DNA of 64,000 nt from 54-19 sp038210655 (GTDB lineage Bacteria > Chloroflexota > Chloroflexia > Chloroheliales > Chloroheliaceae): positions 8,873-72,872 of the forward strand of contig JBBQWM010000030.1 of the NCBI GenBank assembly GCA_038210655.1. Reading direction: 5' to 3'. Below the pieces are notes generated by a model. It did not search any database. It saw only the letters and a list, made by a program, of their open reading frames with translations, and was not told the DNA's origin. A program made the translations under genes and the position numbers. Below, piece by piece: positions 24,601-32,022 of this stretch. The number at the start of each line of letters is the position of its first letter. Positions within the stretch are counted from its first letter, which is position 1.

Positions 24601-26002
24601 TTTGCCGGTTACGATAACGGTGAGTAGCGGTTCGCCCCAAAGTGTCACCATCAATGAGCCTTTCGCGCCGCTTAAAGTGGTGGTGAAAAATGGTAACAAT
24701 CAGCCCGTGAGCGGCGTGATTGTTACCTTCAAGGCTCCCACAAGCGGGCCGAGCGGTACGTTTGGTTATCCGGGGATTGCCCAACTAGCAACCGCCAAAA
24801 CTGATGCCAACGGGATCGCTACTGCCCCGCTCTTTACCGCTAACGGCATTGTAGGTGGGCCATATATCGTGACGGCCAGCGTAAACGGCGCAAGCAGCCC
24901 GGCTAACTTTAGCCTGACCAACTTGCTGCCGCAACCATCTGGCAAGCCTTACGGCTGGGGTGGCAATATTGACGGGCAACTCGGCAATAACACCACGAAT
25001 GATAGTTATGTTCCGGTCGGGGTGTTAAATTTGAGCAAAGTCCGGCAAGTCGCTGCCGGGGATGAGCATAGTCTGGCCCTTACCAAAGACGGCAAAGTCT
25101 ACGCCTGGGGTGAAGACTTTGTCGGGCAACTCGGCAATGGTACAACTTCGGATCACGTGCTTGTGCCGGTACTGGTCGGCGGTCTGCCGAATAATATCGT
25201 AGCGGTAGCGGCGGGTTACGGTTATAGTTTGGCCCTGACCCAGGACGGCAAAGTCTACGCCTGGGGTGCGAACGAGTCGGGCCAACTTGGTAACAACTCG
25301 ACGGTCGCCAGCAGCACGCCGGTGCTGGTTAGCGGTCTGACCGATGCGAAGGCGATTGCGGCAGGTGGTTCGCACGTGTTGGCCTTGCGCTCGGACGGCA
25401 GCGTGGTAGCCTGGGGCAAGAACAACGCCGGACAGCTAGGCGATAACACGACGACTAACCGCAAAACGCCTGTCCCGGTCATTGGCTTGATCGATGTAAA
25501 GGCGATTGGGGCGGGTGGTTGGCACAGTCTGGCGGTGCAGACCAGAGGCCAAGCCGTCGCCTGGGGCTTGAACAGTAGCGGTCAACTTGGCAACAACTCG
25601 ACCACTAATAGCAAAGTCCCGGTGCAGGTCAATGGTTTGACCGATGCCGTTGCGGTCGCCGGAGGTGAAAAGCACAGTCTGGCCTTGCGGTCGAATGGCT
25701 CGGTCGTAGCCTGGGGCAATAACGGCTCTGGCAGGCTCGGCAACGGCACCACCACCAGCAGCAAAACGCCAGTCGCGGTCAGTGGTCTGAGCGGAGTACA
25801 GGCGATTGCTGCCGGTGGTTCACACAGTCTGGCCCTCACTACTGGCGGCAAAGTCTATGCCTGGGGCTTGAACGATAACGGGCAACTTGGCAATGGCACT
25901 AACACGTTTAGCAAAGTCCCGGTTCTGGTAACAGGCTTAAATGGGGTAATTTCTATCGCGGGGGGTGACGCTCACAGCCTTGCAGTGGTAGCCACGCCTT
26001 AG
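18632..26002 (+). CDS. Giant secreted multidomain protein: FG-GAP propeller, beta-helix, TSGYL repeats, C25-like protease, Ig-like, RCC1 propeller
   Basis: 2456 residues. ATG 18632 is chosen because GAGGGA lies 7 bases upstream; TTG 18617 overlaps that site. A signal segment (LLYLICLPLAALLVGLAATTPTALA) ends near residue 50. Order: seven FG-GAP/VCBS repeats (DFNGDGKLDVV type) to about residue 400; an Ig-like part; a right-handed beta-helix with a choice-of-anchor end (DQRGYPRFGVCDLGSFEF) to about 820; eight exact TSGYL pentapeptides at 909-948; a gingipain-like (C25) protease region with candidate dyad His1333 (AGHFSAYD) and Cys1370 (SVGCHSGYN); Ig-like repeats to about 2090; seven RCC1 repeats (YAWGxNxxGQLGN) to the end. 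No LPXTG or late membrane segment, so it is probably released. The protease call rests on motif spacing only. Confidence 0.9.
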   Translation: MGTRTFSTRFTRITKFEMRSRTTKISLLYLICLPLAALLVGLAATTPTALAVCPSAVNFGSPTLYNTINPNPVYVAIGDINKDGKLDLVTAHSGKQLNTLLGSGTGTFAPDKSVATNGIPVGQVALGNLNSGGFLDAVLPGSDSDKVVVVLNVGAAGSPLVDGLSAPNPIGLALGDFNGDGKLDVVTANGSDNNISLLKGDGAGSFGIATLFPTGANTYPVFIAVGDFNGDGKLDVVTANSVGNSVGMLLGNGAGSFGAATAYSLGGGHAPHALAVGDFNGDGKLDIVTANEDTDNISLLLGNGNGTFGAATTYGLAGGDDPVSVAVADFNGDGKLDVVTANSQSNNLSLLLGNGAGGFGSPTNIAVGTALRSVAVGDFNGDGRPDLAVVNQASPAGVYILLNNALTPKLVVTAPAATSVGAPFSVTVTAQDGCGNTLTGYTGTVHFTSSDGAAILPANYTFTLGDAGVHTFVNGVTLNTVGSRTITATDTINASLTGSATVNVLPSGLTFKVTNLNDSGSGSLRQAMLDANSAGGANTINFNPSLYGTINLASALPNISSSMTINGPGANRVVVRRNSGGNYRIFTLQSPYTATISGLNITNGNTTTGGGIQNGGNLTLKEVLVYANLAATDGGGVYNETGATLTVIRSTIAHNSAQNGGGLFNRGGLTITNSTLFGNIATGSGGGLANALGTAALTNTTIAGNIGGGITISGGAVGLKNSILANNTPGGNNCNNPVNDGGNNLSSDGSCAFAAFNNTNPLLGPLTNNGGPTPTLALQPTSAAINSGNAANCPPTDQRGYPRFGVCDLGSFEFDPASANDTWARATSLASGQTIDEFISTPGASKWYKFEAGPDSKINLTLTGVSTTELPDNYDLNFYRNIQESYSQLTNPQNIQTVTAQASTSKALTSGYLTSGYLTSGYLTSGYLTSGYLTSGYLTSGYLTSGYLPTKLLPAGYLNELFKADEVVPPGLDSQAYSGAQILSLIAVSANEGLSAENIFRPTYSNSGPFYVRVSSRNGAFSAAKPFRLKIEVTGGVCGTTLPTVSGAAPPTPAQVGNVDSVILTDSSRLLGSDGNPLNTNAAEKSAFFAKLNTLASDSKVNGAVVDLADPAYGRVAAANTLADGNKTCAYLKNVVANEIKAVIDTYRGTTAKLKYVVLLGPDNTLPFYRYPDVAGQANEKTYSPPVKPLGSLDAALQSGLVLGQDEYGSTAKITRNDYAFPLPGASVGRLIETAPEITRLIDLYLGLGPNKALTPQSALITGYDLVADSAEAVKQQLQAGINASTCDQSTSLCNANITPQNTPPNNAASWNAAYLNSQFVNKKHDLVFLAGHFSAYDAQAANYTSFLTSAEFAAADQDQSNILFFSVGCHSGYNIPGSDTVLGASQRLEPDWAQAIARKGGTAIIGTGYQYGDDQTIGYSEQLYLDFTKQLRSGTGQVTNRVGEALIQAKRNYLATNPTVSGMDQKVVLQATLYGLPMLGVTMQGLPPSADPVAIGVPGTVGANPGQALGLSSTDFLLNPVLTPQSRTLTNPVDNSTVTAEYFSGSQGTVNNPLEPILPLESRNVTAGGKILRGVGFRSGSYTDLTDKFPLTSVPGFELGPLHPTFESSVFYPTQLWSTNYYDALNGQNVRVLATPSQFKSNAPGSTKGTIRKYSQMQFRNYYIPDTAGANPTNSAALAAAPSISEVAGNLVGANLLFSVKVTGNGLAGVQEAWITYTANNGLWQSLDLTRSAFDPTIWQGSMPLGALSAANFRFMVQAANGTGLVTLATNSGAYFALDTVPPQTKTSLSFLTVPSTANYLDTPTLKAVLKFNNGSGDQFLANQPISFDLGGQSVTAITNANGEASVNNGPGTGSLVIRQSQGTFFLNVNFAGSGTYQLTSASNLLTINKRPTDLGLTVPSPAVQFGTSTGVKATLSHSNPKQFLSEKLVVFTATGSTGTFSKSVFTNFVGEAALETPEWPAGDYTLTVSFAGDELYAASSSSGSPLKILPVTITVSSGSPQSVTINEPFAPLKVVVKNGNNQPVSGVIVTFKAPTSGPSGTFGYPGIAQLATAKTDANGIATAPLFTANGIVGGPYIVTASVNGASSPANFSLTNLLPQPSGKPYGWGGNIDGQLGNNTTNDSYVPVGVLNLSKVRQVAAGDEHSLALTKDGKVYAWGEDFVGQLGNGTTSDHVLVPVLVGGLPNNIVAVAAGYGYSLALTQDGKVYAWGANESGQLGNNSTVASSTPVLVSGLTDAKAIAAGGSHVLALRSDGSVVAWGKNNAGQLGDNTTTNRKTPVPVIGLIDVKAIGAGGWHSLAVQTRGQAVAWGLNSSGQLGNNSTTNSKVPVQVNGLTDAVAVAGGEKHSLALRSNGSVVAWGNNGSGRLGNGTTTSSKTPVAVSGLSGVQAIAAGGSHSLALTTGGKVYAWGLNDNGQLGNGTNTFSKVPVLVTGLNGVISIAGGDAHSLAVVATP
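21356..21475 (+). repeat. Eight in-frame 15-bp tandem repeats coding TSGYL
   Basis: Units follow ACGAGCGGCTATCTG with synonymous changes only (AGC/AGT, TAT/TAC, CTG/CTA/TTG, one ACC), so the peptide TSGYL is conserved in all eight while DNA varies. That pattern suggests selection on the protein. Confidence 0.97.
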
Positions 26003-26013
26003 ACTTATCTGTT

Positions 26014-26094
26014 GGTAGGGGCGACCTTATAGCAAAGTGCAGAAAGATTGAACCGTTCTTGTTCTTGGGGGCGACCTTTATGGTCGCCCCTACC
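26014..26094. repeat. GGGGCGACC/GGTCGCCCC fold-back repeat
   Basis: GGTAGGGGCGACC (26014-26026) is inverted at 26082-26094. A second GGGGCGACC (26068-26076) makes a tight hairpin with the same right arm. It is related to the GGGCGACC core in the elements at 8244 and 48418. It lies just after the giant gene and may serve as its 3' end. Confidence 0.7.
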
Positions 26095-26128
26095 AGTTTA
26101 ATCTCTTTGCAATTCCTGTAAGGTTTGT

Positions 26129-26521
26129 TTAATCGATAGGGTGAGGATATTGGAGCTGAGGAATATCTTCAATTCGGTAGAAAACCTGCTGACCAAGCGA
26201 CTGGGCTAGTTGTACCATTCCATCCGCCCCTTGCGAGGGGCCGCTCAATCGCAAGCAGCCATCGCAACGTTTGGCGACCAGGTGGGCAATCGGGTGAAAA
26301 ATCTCGTTAAAGATGTCATCGCCGAGTTGGGTTGAGCCAGCCGTTTCGACCAGTGGTAGGGCGAACCATTCGCCAACTACCGGGATGTGACCGGCTCGTA
26401 AGATTTGAAGGGCTGCCTCGTTCATAGCTTGTAAATTCGCCGCAATCTTTACCGGATCGTCGCCTGTCCCGGAGCGATAAGGGCCTGCGATCATAATCAT
26501 TAGCGGTTGATTTGCTTTCAT
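26129..26521 (-). CDS. DUF4406-type protein (nucleoside deoxyribosyltransferase-like fold)
   Basis: A 130-residue protein opening with MIMIAGPYRSG, the signature strand and loop of DUF4406 and related nucleoside 2-deoxyribosyltransferase-like proteins, followed by ANLQAMNEAALQILRAGHIPVVGEWFALPL and a late CDGCLRLSGPSQGADGMVQLAQ that fits the phosphate/base-binding helix with SxGAD. The ATG at 26521 follows AAAGGAG by 11 bases; the longer frame from 26578 adds 19 residues with no ribosome site. The family suggests binding or hydrolysis of a nucleotide; the substrate is not predictable. Single gene. Confidence 0.75.
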   Translation of the reverse strand: MKANQPLMIMIAGPYRSGTGDDPVKIAANLQAMNEAALQILRAGHIPVVGEWFALPLVETAGSTQLGDDIFNEIFHPIAHLVAKRCDGCLRLSGPSQGADGMVQLAQSLGQQVFYRIEDIPQLQYPHPID

Positions 26522-26695
26522 TTTTTGAGTATCTCCTTTTGCTATTTGCCAAACGGTACTGAAATGACGATAAATCAAGCTTATCGTCGGTGTTGCGGGT
26601 AGTTAAACGCTTGGAAATACAAAAAGGATGCAACCAAATCGACCAATAATCGCCAAATTAAGAGTTGATCGAGTTATTGCTCTTTATTGATCTAT

Positions 26696-26769
26696 TGTAG
26701 GAGCGAGCTTCTGCTTGCGATTGAACACCTAACCGTGTCTACAATCGCGAGCAGAAGCTCGCTCCTACA
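26696..26769. repeat. REP-like palindrome, copy C
   Basis: Arms TGTAGGAGCGAGCTTCTGCT and complement with centre GAACACCTAACCGTGTCTAC. It lies 47 bases past the stop of the PD40 lipoprotein gene. Same family as 13315 and 14729. Confidence 0.9.
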
Positions 26770-26815
26770 CATAATCTTATAGCTCAAGGGCTTTGTGTAT
26801 TGGTATAACTTCGGG

Positions 26816-28384
26816 CTACTTGGTCCAGAAAGCGATATTGCCGGGTGCGACCGCAGTTAGCTTGCCTGCGGCTGAACCATCCACCGGCATTATATAGACG
26901 GTCGGGACAATATCGTCGGGCGATTGACCGGTCAGGGTTGCTACATCCTCTTTGGAGAAGCCGCTAAAAACGAGGGCCTTGCTGTCGGGCGACCAGACCG
27001 AATTCGATTGGGCGTATTGATCGAAAAAGCGGATCATCTGTATCCAGCTATCGCTAGGCAGCCACTCGGTCAGTTGAGTAACTTTCTTGGTGTCGAGGTC
27101 ATACAGCTTCCAGATCAGCAAGCTACCCTGATCGTTGACGGTCAGGAAAGCCAGCTTCTTGCCGTCCGGCGACCAGAAGAAGCTGGCGACCGGTTCGTTG
27201 ACGACCTGGGTGGCGGTTAGCTTGCCACTGGCTGCTGTGTCGAATTCGGTCAGGGCGATCCCTTTGTACAGCCCCTGACCGTTGGGGATCAAATAGGTGT
27301 GGGCCAGACGGTTGCCGCCGGGCGACCAGTTGAAGGTCGCGCCCCGCCCGCCAACCTCGATAGAGCCAACCGCGCTACCGCCTTTATCGATGATATTAAT
27401 TTCCTCGTTACCGCTTTGAGAGTTTAGAACGGCAAAGGCCAGCCGCGCCCCATCGACCGAGAAGGCCGGACTACGGAAAGCGCTAGGGCTACCCTTGATC
27501 GGAACGGCCTGGGCCTTGCTGTCTTTGGCTGACAAAAGGGCGACGGTATTATCGGTGGCACTAACCATTGCATGGATCAAAAGCTGTTGACTATCGGGCG
27601 ACCAACCGGTATAGATCGAACTGCCCTGAGCCACTTTACGGGGCGCATCGGCGGGGGCGGTCGGCCCTTTGCTGGTATCGACCAGTCGCAATTCGAGCGG
27701 ATTGCCCGTTCCTCCACCGACCAGTAGGGAGAGCAAATTGCCATCGGGCGACCAGCTTATAAAGATCGGTTGATCGGGGCTGGCATTTAAGATTTTGTAG
27801 GGGTTTTTGCCGTCGGCACCGATCACAAAAATGTCCGAACTGCCGAAGGAGCCGCCTTTTACGTTAACGCCGATCACCGCCAGTTTGCTGCCATCGTTAG
27901 TCCAGGTCGGCCAATCGAACAAAGGGCCGTCGCTGGTACGGTTCGGTTTAACCCCTGGCGTACCCAGCACTACCTGGGGTTGGCTGCCGTCAAACCGGCT
28001 GATGTAAACGGCATTGTCCGCTCCCATAATGCTCAGTTTGCCGGAAAAGCCGGTCGGCGGTTTGATTGCTCTAGGGGTGAGGGTCGGGCGGGGGCTAGGG
28101 CTGGCGGCAGGGCGGGCCACTACGGTGGGGGTACGGCCTGCTACTTGCTGCGTTCCGATCACGACCGGGGTAGCAGTCGCATCTGGGTTGGCTGCCGAAG
28201 TAGTAGCCGCCGCCGTAGCCTGGGAGGTTGCCGTCGGTGACAGTTTGGCAGCCACCACCGAAGGGTCAGCCGTTGGCAAGCTTAGCGCTACTTCGGTGCT
28301 GGCCTGCCCGCAGGCCAGCAGCAGCAGGCTCAAAGCCAGCAGACAACCGATTAACAAACCAATTCTGGGGAAATATCGAGCCAT
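26816..28384 (-). CDS. Lipoprotein with TolB-like PD40 beta-propeller
   Basis: A 522-residue exported lipoprotein. ATG 28384 follows AGGTGG by 5 bases; the GTG three codons earlier is weaker. The lipobox is LLLAC with cysteine near residue 25. About 90 residues of Ser/Thr/Ala/Pro spacer follow, ending PRPTLTPRAIKPPTG. The rest has at least six PD40 blades of the form WSPDGxxLxxL (e.g. WSPDGNLLSLLV, WSPDSQQLLIHA, WSPGGNRLAHTY, WSPDGKKLAFLT, WSPDSKALVFSG), the TolB/DPP-IV propeller type. No hydrolase domain follows, so it is a binding or scaffold protein on the outer face of the membrane. Partner unknown. Confidence 0.88.
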   Translation of the reverse strand: MARYFPRIGLLIGCLLALSLLLLACGQASTEVALSLPTADPSVVAAKLSPTATSQATAAATTSAANPDATATPVVIGTQQVAGRTPTVVARPAASPSPRPTLTPRAIKPPTGFSGKLSIMGADNAVYISRFDGSQPQVVLGTPGVKPNRTSDGPLFDWPTWTNDGSKLAVIGVNVKGGSFGSSDIFVIGADGKNPYKILNASPDQPIFISWSPDGNLLSLLVGGGTGNPLELRLVDTSKGPTAPADAPRKVAQGSSIYTGWSPDSQQLLIHAMVSATDNTVALLSAKDSKAQAVPIKGSPSAFRSPAFSVDGARLAFAVLNSQSGNEEINIIDKGGSAVGSIEVGGRGATFNWSPGGNRLAHTYLIPNGQGLYKGIALTEFDTAASGKLTATQVVNEPVASFFWSPDGKKLAFLTVNDQGSLLIWKLYDLDTKKVTQLTEWLPSDSWIQMIRFFDQYAQSNSVWSPDSKALVFSGFSKEDVATLTGQSPDDIVPTVYIMPVDGSAAGKLTAVAPGNIAFWTK

Positions 28385-28581
28385 AGCTACCACCTACCTT
28401 TACTTCAGGATTTTCATTACACTGATCGAGGTATCGCCTGGGTTGCCCTTAGCGGCGACTGATTTTGCAGCGTGGCTTTGCCGGATCAAACCGACCGGGC
28501 GAAGCGAGGAGCGCCGTAAAAGTTAAACTCTATTTTAGCGGCCTCTTTGTCGGCTGGCAAGGTTGAAACGTTGTGGTTAGA

Positions 28582-28610
28582 TTGCAACATGAGATAGGTT
28601 GTGCTATAAT
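28582..28610 (+). promoter_or_regulatory. rpsO promoter
   Basis: TTGCAA (28582-28587), 17 bases, perfect TATAAT (28605-28610). Transcription would start near 28617, leaving a leader of about 210 nt before the rpsO ATG. Confidence 0.75.
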
Positions 28611-28827
28611 AGGGTTCACAGCGCGATAAGTATATTGGCCCAAGTCTTGCCTTGCCAGGGTGGGCTGGGTGCGCTAGGTTAAAACGGTATCTTTCTTTTA
28701 AGAACAACCGATCAGACAGAAGACAGCAGGTTGCAATTCTCTCGCTTTTCCAGAGTAATTTCTGCTCAAAGCCTGACCGTATTTATTATATGCCATACCG
28801 ATCCCATTTGAAAGGGGGTTTTACTGA
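28611..28827 (+). other. rpsO 5' leader, possible S15 autoregulatory region
   Basis: About 210 nt without coding content. Ribosomal protein S15 is known to bind leaders of its own mRNA in several unrelated bacterial groups with different structures. The length fits, but no specific known S15-binding fold could be confirmed by eye. Confidence 0.35.
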
Positions 28828-29097
28828 ATGTCGCTTCAAAAAGCTAATAAGCTTGAAATAATGACCAAATATGAGACGCATGATGGGGATACCGGTTCGC
28901 CGGAAGTCCAAATTGCCCTGCTCACCGAGCGGATTAATCACTTGATTGAACACTTGAGGCTCCACCGCCAGGATAATCACTCGCGCCGGGGTCTGCTCAA
29001 ATTGGTAGGTCGTCGTCGTAGCTTGCTGGCCTATCTGAGCCAGAAAGATGTCGAACGTTATCGTACCGTAATTGCCAAGCTGGGTATCCGCAAGTAA
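28828..29097 (+). CDS. rpsO: 30S ribosomal protein S15
   Basis: Primary-binding small-subunit protein that contacts 16S rRNA helices 20-22. It is 89 residues, the family length, with the hallmarks THDGDTGSPEVQIALLTERI (residues 18-37), LRLHRQDNHSRRGLLKLVGRRR and the closing YLSQKDVERY. AAAGGGGG precedes the ATG. pnp, often next to rpsO, is not here; an AceE-like gene follows after a terminator. Confidence 0.98.
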   Translation: MSLQKANKLEIMTKYETHDGDTGSPEVQIALLTERINHLIEHLRLHRQDNHSRRGLLKLVGRRRSLLAYLSQKDVERYRTVIAKLGIRK

Positions 29098-29437
29098 ATA
29101 TCATCTAATTTCCCCTTTTAGAAATTTAGAGAAGTCGGGTAGTTATCCCGGCTTTTTTAGTACCTTTTCCTTTTCTTAGTTAAAAACTCTTTTTCCTCTT
29201 TGCATAGTCAAACTCAAAATTCAACTTTGTGCAATAGCAAAAGGAGTTCAATCTTTCTCCCATTACAAAAACTCTGTGACCCTTCGCTGCGGCTCAGGGT
29301 GACAGGGCTGCGTAAATACAAAAAATTCGGTATTTCATCCGATGCGGATTGGCTGTCCTGGGCGCTTTGTTTTGTTATAATGCGATCTATATAGCCAAAG
29401 GTGTCTAATGAAAACAAAAGGAGAGGTGGGTGGCAAG
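29098..29437. other. Gap between rpsO and the AceE-like gene
   Basis: Besides the terminator it holds a solitary arm of the TGTCACCCTGAG repeat family, inverted, at 29277-29304 (TGACCCTTCG...CTCAGGGTGACA), and a -10-like TATAAT at 29376-29381 before the next gene with no well-spaced -35. Nothing else is seen. Confidence 0.5.
29132..29158 (+). terminator. rpsO terminator
   Basis: A short GC stem (AGTCGGG with CCCGGCT, one G-T pair) followed by TTTTTT, about 35 bases after the stop. Confidence 0.8.
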
Positions 29438-31924
29438 ATGAAGCTACAGGATAAGTTTGACCAAACCCAGATTGCAGCCATCGACAAAATAGAACAGGCG
29501 GCCAAGCCGACCCGCAAAGGTAAAGCCCGCCGTGAGGCAAAACCGAAGCCCAACGGACATGCTGCGTCTGTAATCGGGCCGGATGAGTTGACGCTGCCGG
29601 CGGAAGAACTGGCGGCCCTGGAGTCGATCCAGCGTCGCATCTTGTGGCTTTCCGCCAATATCATCAACGAAGCCAATCACGTTCGGCCCAACCCCGATAA
29701 AAGCAAAGTCGGGGGGCATCAGGCTTCCTCGGCCTCGATGGTGTCGATTCTGACCGCCCTCTATTTTTATTATCTCAAGGCAGGCGACCGGGTAGCGGTC
29801 AAACCACATGCTTCGCCGGCCTATCATGCCGTCCAGTATTTGTTGGGCAACTTACCCGCTTCTTATCTAAAAGAGTTGCGTTCTTACAAAGGTTTGCAGG
29901 CTTATCCAAGCCGTACCAAAGACCCTGACCCGGTGGATTTCTCGACAGGGTCGGTTGGGTTGGGCGCTTCCGCGCCCGCTTTTGCCGCCCTCAGCCATCT
30001 ATATACCCGCACCCAATTTGGAACTGTCACCAGCAACCGCTTTGTAGCTCTGCTCGGTGATGCCGAACTGGACGAGGGCAATGTCTGGGAAACCGTCGCG
30101 GAAGACGCTTTGCGCGGGTTGGGCAACTTGCTCTGGATTGTCGATTTGAACCGGCAAAGCCTCGACCGAATTATCCCCGGTATCAAAGCGGCCCGCCTCA
30201 AAAAGCATTTCGAGGTCGAAGGTTGGCGAGTGCTGGAAGTCAAATATGGGCAGAAACTAGAGGCCATGTTTGCCCGACCGAATGGCGAAGCCTTACGCCG
30301 CCGGATCGACGAAATGAGCAATGAGGAATATCAGAATTTGATCCGGCTAGATGGCCCTGCCTTGCGGCCTCGTCTGGTGCGTGGCCCGGACGAAGCAACG
30401 CTTTCTCGGCTGTTGAGCGAAGTGCCGGATGCTGAATTGCCTGCACTGGTTGCCAACCTGGGCGGTCACGATCTGGCGGCCCTGATCCGCACTTTGCAGG
30501 AAGCCGACCGCGAGACTACCACGCCGACCGTCATTTTCGCCTATACCATCAAGGGCTGGAGTTTGCCGGTGGCGGGCGACCGGCTGAACCATTCGGCTCT
30601 TTTGAGCGAAAAGCAGTTGGAAGAAGTACGCGAAAAGCTGGGAGTAGCGCTAGGCCAGGAATGGGCCGCTTTCCCACCCGGTTCGGCGGAGGACAAACTC
30701 TGTCAGACGGCACGGGCCAGGCTCTACCCGGTGCTGGCGGCGGCCCCGGCTGGGCTGGCTGCTGAGGCGATCCCGTTGCGTTTAGAAGTAGATCAGGGGG
30801 CGGCGACCTCTTCACAAGAAGCGTTCGGTCGGATCGTGCGGCGGTTGGCTGACGTGCCGGAAATCGGGCGGCGGGTCGTGACCACTTCGCCGGATGTCTC
30901 GATCTCGACCAATCTGGCGGGCTGGATCAACAAGGTAGGGGTGTTTGCGCCCGAAGTGGCGGTCGATTACGAAGACGGCACGCTGCGGACTTTGAAATGG
31001 CAACCGGCCCCCGGCGGTCAACATATCGAACTTGGCATCAGCGAAATGAATTTGTTTATGCTGCTCGGTATGCTAGGGTTGTCGGCGGAATTAAGCGGGC
31101 AACAGCTTTTCCCGATTGGGACGGTCTACGACCCGTTTGTCTGTCGGGGACTGGATGCCTTGATCTATAGCATCTACAGTGGCTCGAAGTTTATTTTTGC
31201 CGGAACCCCGGCAGGCATTACCCTTTCGCCGGAAGGTGGGGCGCACCAATCGACCGTGACGGCTTCCCTCGGTATCGAACTGCCGCACTTGCTTTCTTAT
31301 GAGCCTTGTTTTGGACAGGAGGTCGAGTGGCTGATGCTGGAAGGATTACGGCAGTGTTGCGACCGTCAGAAGGGTTATTCGACTTATCTGCGGCTCTCGA
31401 CCAAGAATATCGAGCAAGCACCCTTCCAGGAGGCTCTGAACCGGCTAGGAGAGGATGAATTGCGACGACAAGCGCTGGCAGGTGGTTATCGCTTGCTTGA
31501 AGCGCCTGCCGGTAGCGAGTATACGGTTCAATTGGTGACCTGTGGGGCGCTGGTGCCGGAAACACTAGAGGCCGCCCGGTTATTACAATCCGAAGGGGTG
31601 GGGGCAAATGTCTTGAATCTGACCAGCCCTGGTCTGCTCTATCGCACCTGGAAAGCGGCCCGGAGTGCCGGGCAGACCGATTACGGTCAGCTTGATAAGC
31701 TACTTCCAGCCCAGGAGCGGCAGGCCCCTATCATTACCGTTCACGATGCCGCTTCGCACGCTCTGGCCTGGCTGGGTAGCGTTTACGGGGCGAACCTGAC
31801 GGCTCTCGGTGTGGACGATTTTGGGCAATCGGGTAGCCGGGCCGATCTTTATCATCATTTTGGTCTGGATGCCGAGCAAATCGCGGAAGCGGCTTTCGAG
31901 GCGGTAGACGCATTTTACGGGTAA
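29438..31924 (+). CDS. AceE-like (homodimeric pyruvate dehydrogenase E1 type) transketolase-family enzyme
   Basis: A thiamine-diphosphate enzyme of 828 residues (838 if ATG 29408 is used). I prefer 29438 because GGAGAGGTGG lies just upstream, but both starts have some ribosome site. Marks of the AceE group are GGHQASSASM early, FSTGSVGLG, the ThDP motif GDAELDEG ... NRQ near 215-245, and TIKGWSLPVAGDRLNHSALLS. The transketolase central and C-terminal domains follow (DYEDGTLRTLKW, GISEMNLFMLLG, VTCGALVPETLEAARLL). It would decarboxylate a 2-oxo acid and pass the acyl group to an E2 lipoyl domain, but no E2 or E3 gene is adjacent. It may serve as a stand-alone oxo-acid E1. Confidence 0.88.
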   Translation: MKLQDKFDQTQIAAIDKIEQAAKPTRKGKARREAKPKPNGHAASVIGPDELTLPAEELAALESIQRRILWLSANIINEANHVRPNPDKSKVGGHQASSASMVSILTALYFYYLKAGDRVAVKPHASPAYHAVQYLLGNLPASYLKELRSYKGLQAYPSRTKDPDPVDFSTGSVGLGASAPAFAALSHLYTRTQFGTVTSNRFVALLGDAELDEGNVWETVAEDALRGLGNLLWIVDLNRQSLDRIIPGIKAARLKKHFEVEGWRVLEVKYGQKLEAMFARPNGEALRRRIDEMSNEEYQNLIRLDGPALRPRLVRGPDEATLSRLLSEVPDAELPALVANLGGHDLAALIRTLQEADRETTTPTVIFAYTIKGWSLPVAGDRLNHSALLSEKQLEEVREKLGVALGQEWAAFPPGSAEDKLCQTARARLYPVLAAAPAGLAAEAIPLRLEVDQGAATSSQEAFGRIVRRLADVPEIGRRVVTTSPDVSISTNLAGWINKVGVFAPEVAVDYEDGTLRTLKWQPAPGGQHIELGISEMNLFMLLGMLGLSAELSGQQLFPIGTVYDPFVCRGLDALIYSIYSGSKFIFAGTPAGITLSPEGGAHQSTVTASLGIELPHLLSYEPCFGQEVEWLMLEGLRQCCDRQKGYSTYLRLSTKNIEQAPFQEALNRLGEDELRRQALAGGYRLLEAPAGSEYTVQLVTCGALVPETLEAARLLQSEGVGANVLNLTSPGLLYRTWKAARSAGQTDYGQLDKLLPAQERQAPIITVHDAASHALAWLGSVYGANLTALGVDDFGQSGSRADLYHHFGLDAEQIAEAAFEAVDAFYG

Positions 31925-32022
31925 AGTGCAGTGTGGGAGGGATTTCCAATCTCGATCCAACCAAATCAGGGTTAGAAATATCTCCCATAAGTATTAGCTA
32001 CCAAAGTTTTAGAGAGATAAGC

